DNA from: Lingula anatina
Taxonomy: Eukaryota; Brachiopoda; Lingulata; Lingulida; Lingulidae
Direction: 5' to 3'
Assembly: GCF_001039355.2 (NCBI RefSeq)
Contig: NW_019775839.1
Coordinates: forward strand, 126,001 to 171,107
Length of the DNA stretch: 45,107 nt
A model generated the notes under the pieces. That model saw nothing but the letters and a program-made list of their open reading frames with translations, did not search any database and had not been told where the DNA came from. The position numbers and the translations under genes were made by a program. Shown here one piece after another: positions 1 through 12,401 of this stretch. Each line of letters opens with the position of its first letter. Position 1 is the first letter of the stretch.

Positions 1-164
1 AATGTTTCAAAATGCTGCTCAGAGCAAAAAAAAAAAAGTCAGTTCATAAGTGGTATGGACAAACAATGTGTGGCAACCAGTAAACTTTGTATAAATTTAC
101 ATGTAAGACATATGCGCTGTTCATCCACATTCTATAACCACTTAAAAAAAGAAATGACAAAAAC

Positions 165-1743
165 CTTGAACAATCTTATTATTGTACAATGTACCTCTAC
201 AAACTTGTCCACTTCAGCTTTGCTGTGGTCTACTTTCCCAACTTTTCCTGCTACTAACATCAATTTACTTTGGAGGTCATTAAGCTTCTCAAAAGTGTAT
301 TCTACTGGTCTGTCATCTTGAAAGTCCACATCTTCTTCACTTCGTTTTCCATATGCTCTTGGGTCAGGTGGAACAACTAATTTTATAGTGTTCTCCATGG
401 TCTAAAATAAATCAGTAAATCATGTTTGTAACAACATGCATTTGTTACCATCTGAAAGAAATGCCCATTACTGTACATAATGTGACAAGATACTAGCACA
501 TGCATATATGTGTTTGTCTCTCTTCATGAATATGCTCATATAGTAAGGACAAATAAATTGAAATATTTTTATCAAATGTCATATGCCTGAAATAGCAAAG
601 TGCAAATTCAAAAGTATAAGGAAAAGTCTCAATTTGTCCTACATTTTATAAAATGATTATTTTTGAATACACCCAACAAAACACACCCATGTTTTACATA
701 AAAGTTTTATATAAAATGAAACATTCTGTCATATTATAGTCAGAAACTTGCCTACCTTTGGCTGATCAGGTCTTAAGTTTCCAACTTGATAAATGCCTCT
801 GGAGTTGATAGCCTCAGCCTGAGCCAGTGAGGAGACCTCTACTGATCCATGTGAATCCTTGATCATCTTTACCCAGTCCAGGTGTCTCATTGTGTCTCTC
901 TGGAAAAATATTGTTTTCAGGTAGCTGCTTTAATATATGGGTGCATGTTGATGAATTAAGCTATGTTTAAAAAAAAGTAATAAAAATATAAAAGTAGTAT
1001 AACCTTTAAAGTAGTATAACCTTTGGCAATACCCAAATCAACAGCACATTTCAGGAAAAAACTTTCAGGAAGCAACCCTATAAAACCTATATTAAACAAC
1101 ACTTACCAACTTCACAGGCAAATGCTTATCATTGTCTAGGGCATTCCACACCAACTCACACTGATGGAGAAACTGATGAAAGTCACAATCTGCCTGGACT
1201 TCATAAATGAGAGGTGCAAAACCTATTGCTGCATCATGCAAAATGGACACCCTGTCAACCTCCATGTCTGTCTCTCCTGCTTGAATCATGGCAAGCTCCA
1301 CCAATACATTCAGTTCTTTGGTTCCTAAAAACAGATTAAAAAAAAATATTTGAAACCTTGCAAACATGTTTTATCCATAATCATATTCCAGACTCAGGCT
1401 AGCACAATTTTGAAATAAATTTTATAGCAATGAATATCTTCGTTAACAAATGAATCCCCAATTGGCATTTGAATGATTTCTTTATATATAACTTAAATTA
1501 CAATTTATATCTAAAGTTTAAAATGTCTCATATTGGGTAATATATAAGTATATCTTAGAGAAATGCTTCTAAATATAGGGAACAAATACCTTTGATGTTT
1601 TCTCTTAGCCAGTTAACAAGTGGACGACATTTAACAAAATCTTTAATACAGTCAGACTTTGTCTTGTCCACACGGATCAAAACCTTTCCTGCATCCACCA
1701 CTTTGCTATTGATAGAGCTCAATTGGTTTTCTTTTCCAGCACC
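165..1743 (-). other. RNF213-like exons 18-21: arm leading towards the AAA+ core
   Basis: Exons 1590-1743, 1107-1324, 756-899 and 165-401 encode residues 1599-1849. This is the most diagnostic part of the window: AGETDMEVDRV followed by HDAAIGFAPLIYE, then DSHGSVEVSS with AINSRGIYQVG, then KLMLVAGKVGKVDH. The same order is found in vertebrate RNF213. The final exon may stop at 195 (donor GAG|GTACAT), but reading on to 165 (AAG|GTTTTT) adds EVHCTIIRLFK, which matches the family better, so I prefer 165. Confidence 0.88.
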
Positions 1744-4700
1744 CTACATTTAAATAAAATTAAAAAACTTAAATCATTGAAATGACCAAAGATATAATAA
1801 TATCAGTAAGGTTAAATCAAAATAGTTTGATGCATCTTTTGGGTCTCCTAGATTGAAACAATAACGATTCAGTTTACTGATTCAGTAAACTGATTAACTG
1901 TATAATGTAAAATTAAATACAGATAAATGAGAATAAATGAGCAAGCACAATCACTTAAAAAAAACATATCTTCAACCAAATTGATACTGAACAGAATAAT
2001 TCAGATGTTGATATGAAAAGAAATACAAATTTGGAAGCAATTTGTGAAAAAAAAACTAAGCACTGAATTATCTTGATGTGAACATTTTTTTATTAATGCT
2101 TACTGCATCAACAAGAATTTCTATGAGGCTGAAGTCACCAGTCAGTCCAAGCTCTTTCTTTGCATCCATCATGACTTGTGCCCCATAGCGATACTCATGA
2201 AGTTTGTGATACTGTTTGACCTGGTCTAGTCGATGAGGTATCCAGCTGGCATCTTTCAAAATATTGCCCATTAGATCAAACTCAACTTTGAGCTCAGGGT
2301 ACCTATCCTTGAAAGAAGCTAAATATTCATCCATCTGACCAAAAGTGACAGTGCCCCGTTTGATAGACTTGGCCAGGTTCTCCCATGAATGGAAAGCTTT
2401 CCCCCAGACTTCAGTTGCAACTTCTTGAAGTGACAGTACATCTGTTTCTCCATCTGTGTCTTCTAGTTTCTCTTTGTGGGCAATTGATCCAAACTCCTTC
2501 CAGAAGCATACAAATATGTGACTGCTGTGGATTTCTGTCAAAGGCATCATCATGTCAAAGACTTCAGAAGGCGGCTCAAAGAAAGTGATAGCTGGCTGCC
2601 AGTTTTGTGTTACATCAGGATGCATAATGTAAGGCTCACAGATATCACTCAGATCTCTGCAGCTTATGTCCTGTCGGAGTCTGCGATCTAACGCATCAGT
2701 GTTCACTGAAACATACAGCCAATGATCATCATTAACCATACTATCAAATGAAAAATTACAAAATGATCTGATGTTTAATCATGTAATACAGTGATTAATC
2801 ACCTAGATTTAAAGAAGCATTAAAATAGCAAAGTCTCAATAAAGTTTTAGGCAGCTCAGCTACAACATCCTGGGCAGATTCAGAGAGGGTAAACAAAATC
2901 TGGTTGACCTCCCCTTTCACCTGGTATTTTTTAGATAAAAAATCATTCTCTTCATTTACACCCCCACCCCTCCAACCTCTCTAGGTAACTGGTTTATCAC
3001 AACCAGCAATGATACAAACATTTCATGAACTAAGCAGCAAGAAATTGGTGCAAACCCATTTGCAAAGCTAAAAAATGGTGGAAATGTAGGGAAAATGCAG
3101 AATATGAAAGAATGCCATGCATGCTAACTGAAATGTTTCAAAACTGAGCCCATTTTCTGAAATCCTGGACCCATTCATATATTGCGAAATACAATAAAAA
3201 TACAAAACCTGGTTGTATTATTTTGCAGAGTCCTGTAAAAATTCCCAAGAATTGTTTGATGGACTCAAAAGCCTCCATTTCCTTTAGACGATGCTGAAGA
3301 ATGATGTCTAACTGATCTACTTTGGATTGCTTCATTTCACTCTGGCCGGATTCTGATGATTTCTGGTGCTGGCCTTCTTTTAGGGCTTCTTTTTCAACAT
3401 CTTCTATAGTTCTGCACAGTCCCAGGAAGGAATCCCTGTTTTTCAACACTAATTCCAGCATGCGGATCTGAACAGTTCCATTTTCCACATCTTTCACAGT
3501 TTTGTGCAAAAGCGATGACACCTCTGTCAGTCTGATTTGACAATCGTCACTAAGAATTGCTGTCCTTTGCCGAGTGCCTGGATAAACATTAAAAATTCAA
3601 ATTACAAACAAAAAGATGCATAATAAGATGCAAACACAGACCCCCCTGGTTTAAACCTTTCTCAATTCATTGGTCAGAAGAGGTTTTTGTGTTAAAGCTG
3701 TGACGAATCAATAGGGTCATCTAGACTGGATGAGTTACCTCTAAAACATATGAGAACCATTGGCCATCGTTCTACATTTTTTGGTTGCACAACGTTTTTG
3801 TGTTGAATATCACTCTGACTTTGAGCTTTGACCTTCTTAATTCAAAGTCAATAGGGTCAATCTAAAATGAAAAGTTAACCTTTCTACCAAATATGAGGAC
3901 CATAGACCAAATCATACTTATTATTATTATTATTTATTTACTTATTTATTTATTTATCTATTTTTGTGAGACAAGGCACGTGCAAAGCAATATAATCCTG
4001 CTCTTCAAAGGGAAACATTAATGGTAATGGCTCAATCATATTAACCAAGAAAAATTATCAGTTTTTCAGATAATTTAGGAATCATTAAAAAACATTTCTA
4101 TGTATTTTTAATGTTTCCAAAATTATCTGAAAAATATATTTCTATGTAGCATTCTTGGTGCTTTTACTGTACAGAATAACTAATAACTCGACCTTTCAGT
4201 TGTGTTGCTTCCACTCAATAGAAATATATTCTAATTTTAAGAAATTATTAACACTTAAAAAAATACATTATCTGTAAAATTCAAAATTTTCTCATGTAAA
4301 AATAAAATAAACAGCAAAGGTGGTAAATATATAATCATTACACTAGAGGATCAGAGAGGCAATACTGCCTTCGGATATTGTACCACCAGCTGGAGTAAGC
4401 GCATTCGTATGGAAACCCCTCCAAAAAAGGGACACCACCACCAGTCATGTGCTTGACAAGCTCTATAAATTGCAATCAACAAGAGTTCTCAAAATATTCA
4501 AAAAAATATAACTAAAAATGGTACAATCAAGCAGATTTTCAAATTGACCTGCATTTTCCTAACATTGATCACTCCTGTGATTCTCTAGACAATAGGCCCA
4601 TTGGTTTTCCTTGAAATGTGTTGTCAGTGTTGCATATATGCTGACAAAAGAAAAGAACCTAGAGGCAACACTTGGAAAATCTCTGCTAGTTTTGAAGATA

Positions 4701-7700
4701 TGAGGGGCAAGAAAATATGCAAAGCTAAGTTCATGGTGAAAAAGTAGGTCAAAGGTCAATTTCAATGTCACAGTATATGACTTCTTTTTCAAGTTCAATA
4801 GTAACCATGGGCATTTCTTTGCCAATTATGGAGATTTAAAGGCCAGAAAACGTAAAAAGCAATTCATCATAAAAAGTAGGTCAAAGGTCAATTTCAAGGT
4901 CACAGTTAGATAGCCAGTGTATGACTTCCTATTCAAGTTCAACAGCAACTTTGGGTGTATCTTTGCTTGTTTTTGAGATATAAGGGATAAAAAAATGGGC
5001 AAAGATCAGTTCATGGTGAAAATTAGGTCAAAGGTTAATTTCAGGGTCACAGTTAGATTGCCAGTATATGACTTTCTATTCATGTTCAATAGTAACTATG
5101 GGTGTATCTTTACCAGTTTTGAAGATATAAGGGCTAAATTTTTATCATGAAAAAAGGTCAAAGGTCAATTTCAAGGTAACAGTAAGATTACCAGTATATG
5201 ACTTCAATAGTAACTTTGGACCTATCTCTGCCAGTTTTGGAGATAAAAGGGAAGGAAAATTTGCAAAGTTCAGTTCATGGTGAAAATTAGGTCAAAGGTC
5301 AATTTAAAGGTCACAGTTAGATAGCCAGTATATGACTTCCTATTCAAGTTCAATAGAAACTATGTGCATATCTTTGTCAGTTTTGGAGATAAAAAGATAA
5401 AAAAAGTGCAGTTTATCATTAAAAAAGGTCCAAAGGTCAATTTCAAGGTCACAGTTAAATTACCAGTACATGACTTCCTACTTAACTTCAAAAGTAAATA
5501 CAGACCTATCTCTGCCAGTTTTGGAGTTAAAAGGGAAAGGAATTTGCAAAGATCAGTTCATGCTGAAAAGTAGGTCAAAGGTCAATTTTAAGGCCTCAGT
5601 TAAATTGCCTCTAATGACTTCCTATTCAAATTCAATAGTAACTATGGGTGTATCTTTGCCAGTTTTGAAAGTATAAGCATTTAAAAAGTTGCAAAGTTCA
5701 GTTCATGGTGAAAAGTAGGTCAAAGGTCAATTTCAAGGACACAGTTAAATTGCCAGTATATGACTTCCTATTCAACTTCAATAGTAACTATGGACCTATC
5801 TCTGCCAGTTTTGGAGATATAAGGACCTAATGTAACAATTTTGGAGTTACCTTAATGTGCCATAAATTTCCTACAGAAGAAATTAATTGAAATAAAGAAA
5901 AGGTCATTTTGGTTAAAATTCTTGAAATGGGAGGTGCTCAGAAGTTCGAGATATTCAAATTTCATGAAATAATGGCTGCTGCTCCCGTGAAAATGCACTG
6001 ATTGACCCTAAACTTACGGAGATGAAAGATGACCTGAAGGGTAATACCTGACAATAATATTACAGATTAGGTCTGTTTAGTTTCTGAATATCAGTGCAAA
6101 TAATTTTTTTTCATAAAAAATTGTTTTTTTGAAAATATTGGCCCGTTTGACCTTGAAACAAAGGTCAAATTCAAGGGCATATATGAAATCTCCACATATG
6201 ACTTTTGGTCAGCTGTCTGTACAAAATTTTCCCATAATTCCTTTGGTATGGTAGATAATTAGCATTTAATTTTGCCAATTTTGGACAAGGGTGCATTGCA
6301 ATAAGCACCACACCTAGACCCCAGCACCGATGAAGCCCAAATTTTACGTGGAACGAGTTGAGATTATAGGTGACCTAAATCCAAGAGACGGCTATGCAGG
6401 CCCTTGTAGTCTAGGAGGAGAAGCAGTAACGGTGACATGACGGCGGAGCTGGCGGAACAGGTGGGTCGAGATTAAAATCATGTGTACCGCCAGCGCCTAC
6501 ATTGGTGGTACAATAATTATCAAAGAAACAAATAAAAGGGAATCTGTGAGCTACTGCTTATTTCGTTGACGTAAATTTTCTCTCTAAAAAAAGTTTTAAA
6601 GTCAAACAAGAAGATCAACTTGACAGGGGAGTAGACATTTTACAGAAACTATTTTAAAACTGATGCTGCTTTTTGAAATAAACCCTCCTTACCAACAAAC
6701 AAAGCCTATAAGCAAAGCTATAACAAAAATATAGTTTGGCACATTGCCCCAAAAAAGTTGTATGCAAAATAACATATTTCATACAGGGTAGACACATTCT
6801 GAACATGCTCAGTTATCATCCCTAACTTAAAATTAAAATTTATCTGGTGAGAATGAATACAAACTGTTCATTACAGACACATTTTTATAAAAGTTTTGAA
6901 ATGCAACACTCCCCACATAGCAAACATTTTTGGTTAAAATAATACTGGAAAACAGGATTGCAAAACACTGCAAGATCCACAATAACCATTGTAGCAATAA
7001 TATCATTATTCAATCATATACTGTTTTTCAAATTAATACATTAAGCTTCCTGGTAAATTTAAGAAAAAAACTAAAAATTTGGTTTAGCAATATGAGGAGA
7101 AAAAAAATGTTTTAGATGGCAATGTTGAAAGTGACAGTGATGGTAACTACATGGACAGACATAAGCAATCAGAATGTGTACACATAAGAGATCTGTCTTA
7201 ATCAATAGCATTATAAAAGTGTCTGTAAAATAATTATTTCAGTGAAAACAAAGTATCATTCATCTCTAGGTACAGCCTCACCCCCTAAGGGCCCACACAA
7301 ATTCCTAATATCAATTAAACTATTTAAATACAGGATGGGACAGACAGATGTTCAGGGTGGTGGGATGACATGTTTCCCAACTTTCATCACAAAAGTGAAG
7401 GGTTAACAAGTATGTTTTTGACTGTTGCAGCAAAGGCAATAGCAAGGACAGAAACATCATCAAAATATTATTTTACAATCACTTCCAGTGTCTGTGCATG
7501 ATTATTTGATTAAGAATTGCAAATATGCAATTATATTTCTAGAATAATATCAGGCATTGACATACAAGAGAAAACTTACTTATTAGGATTAATTATCTCA
7601 AAGGTTATATTGACATACAAGAGAAAACTTACTTATTAGGATTAATTATCTCAAAGGTTGTTAATCTATATTCAACCTACGTAATATCCCATATTTCAGA

Positions 7701-10700
7701 TATTGAGGGAATGATGGCCATGTAAGAGCATGTTGAAGTATATCCAGATCATCAGCTTCTGTTTTAGGCCACCTTTTACTGAATGCACGAGACAGCATGG
7801 ACCCAGTGGTGTAAGCATCTGCATACAGGTATCTTCCAGTAAACAGGAACTGGATATCAGGTGCCTGATAATGAATAATGATACTTTCCGAAAAAATTAT
7901 AAAAAAAAAATAATGATAACACAATAATAATAATGATAATAATAATAATAAATAAATAAACAAATAAATAATAATAATAAGTAAATATATGTAAAAGTTG
8001 TTTAAAAGGGTCTCTGTCTTGAGTGTAATATTCTGAATGTTTTAAAAATACACAGGAAACAAGGCAGCAAAGCTGTCAAATTTACAGACAAAAAGCAGAA
8101 AATAACAATGCACAAAATAGGCTACTGCCAATTCTGATGCAAAAGTACATTATGACTAACTGCAAATTCAACATCAAATATTAATTATGCTCAACAGGTA
8201 ATACCGATGTAAGTAAAATATGTAACAAGCATAAGGCTTCAGGCCCATAGCCTAGGAGTTCAAGTTCATACTTTGAAAATGCCAGAATGAGAAAAATGAA
8301 AATTTCACACAAAATTTCATAAATTCAATAATAAATGATAATCCAATTGAGCTGGCTTTCTAATTTGAACTGCATGCCAATCCTGAAAATCATACTTGTA
8401 AGTTAAAAATAATAATAAGTAACACAGTTTTCTTTTCATAATGTTTGTAGTAGCAGTGCAAAAAGATTTTTGTCAATTTTGATGTAACATTACATAATAA
8501 ATTACAGAATAATACCCACCAATTTTTGACTATAAATAGCATGTAGAAAATTTGATTACCATTTGGCTTCATGTCCATGGGAGCTCCGAGTCCCACAGTG
8601 AATATGCCAATATGATAAAAATGAATATTTCACTAAAATGTAAATTAGACTGCTTTTCCAACTCGGGCTACATTTTAGTCCTGGGTTTCTTTTTGAAAGT
8701 TAGACAATCATAACACTAGTGGGCCTGATTTGGTCTTAAAGTGCAATTTAAGATCACAAATAGTCTTATATGATCTTAAAACATGAGTAAGACCATTTCT
8801 GGTCTTACAACCAATTAAGTTGTCTCCCCTTACACATTCTCCTATTGTGAGCAGAGGTGTCCTCTACTGTGGGGAGAGGTATCCCCCATTGTGAGTGGAG
8901 GAAACTTCTTGACCACTTAAGTAGATGTTAGATCATTTTTGATCTTAAAAGCTGATTCAGTCCATTTTAAGACTACTGCTGTTATGATTAAGATTGTGTA
9001 AAATCACTTGTGATCTTAAATTGCACTTTAAGGTCCCTAGGAGGGTTAAATTGCCTTTAAATCTTGTTTTTGAGATTGTGTGTTTATATTAATCAAAGAA
9101 GTATCTGACATTCAATGTAATAATGTTTTTGGAGTTTGCACTGCAAAATGTGTTTTTGATGAGTTTTTCAACCAGCACGCGCCCCAGTCAGACTGATGAC
9201 TAAGCCACGCCTCTGTTGCTTTGGGCTGTTGCCGTGAGGGGGCAGAGCAAAGTTAATGAGTTATAAGCTGATTACTTGTGTGGTAACTGGTCATAAGTCT
9301 TACATCAGCTGAGCAGTGGAGAAGTCAAGTATGCTATGGGGAAGAGAAAAGTTTGTTTGTAAGAAAAATCAATAACGAAAAGAAAAAAGACATCGGTAAC
9401 AATACTTTTAGGTCTTGACACCCTACTCAGCATCACTAGGCTAGGAACCTGTCCAGAGCTGTCAATCAAAATGGCAGCATGCTTACGAATCTAACGAGTG
9501 ATCGGAAAATGTTGCAAAAACACGATTTGCTGGCATTTCAAAGCACCCAAAAAAAATATTTCTAGATGACAATGAGCAATGGTTCCATCTGATCCTATAA
9601 CTGATAACAGGTAAATTTTTCAGCTAAGCATTTGACTAATAAGCTCTGTTAACCAATCTGTGAACGTTTTCGGCAGCTTTTAACAGCTTTCTAGATTGAC
9701 CAGATAAGTGAATTGCTTTCAAGTATATCTCACTATCTGAGCAACCGATTGTTACGAAAATTGCACTAGTTGTTGGACTACAGTCTGATGTCAGGGGTTT
9801 TAGAGGAAATTGTTTGTTTGAAAGTTATTGTCTTTTGAAGTGGATAACCCATTGAAATATGGGGTAATTTAACGTAAAAGATGATAAAATCAAAAGTAAA
9901 TAGTTTAAGACATTATCCTGGTACCTGATTGTATTGCTTTCACCCAGTTTTTTGAGGCCGTTTGAATCACTTGAATAGCTGTCTTGGTTATAGAGAAAAT
10001 CCCAAATCCGAAAAACGGCATTTCCCCCCCCCCCTCCAAATTGGCGCTATAGCGACATCTGTTGGACACTGAACTTAATCTCTGTCTTTAATTGGCCTTT
10101 TGGGAAGTATGTTTTAATTTTTTATAAAAACTTATAAGCCCAGGGCCTTGTTTCTATGTCTTTGGTCATTTTACTACTAGTGGCCTTAAGACCAAATATG
10201 GCCCACTAGTGTAAGTTACACGGTTTTCCCATAATGGTCATCATGGTAGCAGCACCCAAAATTGCGTTTTCTTCTATTTTGATATAATATTACATAATGC
10301 TTAACAGCATAATGACCATCAATTTTTAATATTAAAATATACATAACATGGATTTTCATAAAATGTGACTAGCATGGGTATTCAAGCCCATGGAGGTTCT
10401 AAGTCACACCTTGAAAATGCCAATATGTGAAAAATTTAATTTTCACAAAAAACTGTTTAACTGCCAGAAAAATTTACCAAACAGACTGCATTGCCTACTG
10501 AATCTGTATTTTAGTCCCATGTTTCTTTCCTGTAAGTTTGAGAACAGTAAGTGACACAGATTTCATTAAATGGTCATCATAGAAGCAGTGCCCAAAATAG
10601 GGGTTTCTTCAAATTTTGATGCATCATTACATAATGTTTAACAGAATAATGACCATCAATTTTTAATAATAAAATATTAGTTTCATGGATATTCAGAAAA

Positions 10701-12370
10701 TGAGACTAGCAAAGGTCTTCAGGCCCATGGAACTTCAAAGACAGCACCGTTCTGAAATGGTTTTTTTCCATTTTTAACACTTTTTTTAACATAAAACAAA
10801 ATAAACAAATTACTGCCATTTTTTTATGATCAACTAAGAAAATTGATGAGATGGGAAAAAATATCAATAGAACTGTGTCCAATGTCCAATTTCCTCCATT
10901 CTAAGATTGTGAACATAGTGAATGATTGAATCTGACAAACTGCAATGATATGAGTTTATTTCTATTTTTGAAACTCTATTTCACAATACAAGATATTAAG
11001 TTTACTATCATTTTTACATAATCAACTTACAATGTTGTAAAGATGCAGGAAATGTCAAACAAACACTTTTTATTTATATCTTGTAAGTTCAATAACGAGA
11101 CTGTTAACATGCCTAAGAATTGAATCTGAGGAAATGTGAAAAAACAGCATAACTTCTAAAATAATGGCCAGATTATGCTGATTTTCTAACTTGACCTGCG
11201 TTTTAGTAAGACTGATTACTCCTGTAAGTTTCATGACAACAGGCCTATCGGTTTTCCTTGAAATGTGTTTACAGTGTAGCACATATGCTGAAAAGTGAAA
11301 AAGCAGCATAACTTCTAAAATAATGGCCCGATCATGCTGATTTTCGAACTTGACCTGCGTTTTAGTAAGACTGATTACTCCTGTAAGTTTCATGACAACA
11401 GGCCTATCGGTTTTCCTTGAAATGTGTTTACAGTGTAGCACATATGCTGATAAGTGAAAAAGCAGCATAACTTCTAAAATAATGGCCTGATCATGCTGAT
11501 TTTTGAACTTGAATATTCATCAGTTCTTTAAATATAAAGCCAAAAAGCAAAGCTGTCTTCCACTTATCGTGTTTACATCTGTGTCTGTACATAAAAATGA
11601 ATTGCTAAGACACTTTTAAATAAAATTTTAGTATTCTTACAGTCGGTATGATGTCACAAAATGGCCGCCATGGCCATACTAGGGTAAAACAATTGGTAAG
11701 CTACATTACTCCCAATGTTAAAATGATGGAATCTGATTGTCTGTCTCTCTCACACTGGTAGATAATTAAACTTGACAACTGTTTAATTATATCAACTGGG
11801 ATAATCCTGGGCCACGCAATTGCGCCAAATGCCCAAGCCTTTTCTGAAAGGCACAAGTAAAATTTTAACCTGTGCCATACTGGCACGTACAAATAGCAAA
11901 CACTATTTTTTGTAATAAAGATCTACATACATTATGATGTCACTCAAAGTGCGCGTAGCGATGCTGTGAGGGCTGACACAAAAAATATATCGAAACTGAA
12001 ACAACTATGGGTCAATGGAAAACGTATTGATCAAGACACTGAAAACAGGCCGCTCAAACTGCTTATAACCGGCCACGCACAGACCTCTAAGAACACCTAA
12101 CTACATATGCTGGGTAAACAGATATGGCTTCCATCAGACCGCATGTTGAGTAATCGATAAGTGAAAAGGAGAAATATTTATTAGCTTTTTATATGGGCGA
12201 TATTAACTAATTTTAACAGATATTTTATGTAATATTGCACCTCTAGTGGTGCTGCAATGAGGGACATCATCGTTTTCAATGCGGAATATTTGTAATGGCA
12301 CAGTCAGGATTAAAAACTGTCCATTATATCCATCTAAACAAACTAGCTTAGATATCGAATTAAAATGCAC

Positions 12371-12401
<31 letters not shown>

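Larger units (their letters stand above)
2706..7680. other. Introns between RNF213-like exons 15, 16 and 17
   Basis: Apart from exon 16 (3209-3577) this stretch is non-coding. It holds a degenerate AGGGTCA-type repeat (3640-3905), an ATT-rich microsatellite near 3918-3955, a hairpin-like inverted repeat (4050-4140), the satellite-bearing element at 4378-6513, and a 50-bp tandem duplication at 7557-7659. The interval 6530-7550 shows nothing I can name. Confidence 0.7.
2104..7864 (-). other. RNF213-like exons 15-17: continuation of the N-terminal arm
   Basis: Exons 7681-7864, 3209-3577 and 2104-2705 encode residues 1214-1598. Exon 15 includes FLFTGRYLYADAYT and WPSFPQYLKYG, and ends at a non-ideal donor (TTAC|GTAGGT). 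That donor is the only one that supplies the single base needed by exon 16. Exon 16 is helical and charged (LHKTVKDVENGTVQIRMLE). Exon 17 is the longest of the arm, with FFEPPSEVFDMMMPLTE and WIPHRLDQVKQYHKLHEYR. The last is a region well conserved in RNF213 proteins. Confidence 0.8.
8220..10750. repeat. Tandem family of about 300-340 bp, four or more diverged units, split by a CACTA insertion
   Basis: Recurring landmarks in the same order are: ggcttcaggcccat/attcaagcccatgg, cttgaaaatgccaatatg, ttttagtcc..tttc, gtaagtt, taatggtcatcat, agcagtgcccaaaat, acataatg, aatgaccatcaatttttaat. They occur near 8230-8560, 8570-8710 continuing at 10212-10380, 10370-10690 and 10700-10750. The join across the CACTA element restores one normal unit. 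Confidence 0.75.

Noticed and set aside
4746-5830. CRISPR-like array
   Set aside because: Units adjoin directly, vary in length and have no unique spacers. The context is an animal intron.
11070-11468. 132-codon minus-strand frame with two identical halves
   Set aside because: It is the 159-bp (53-codon) tandem repeat, stop-free by chance, with no splice links.
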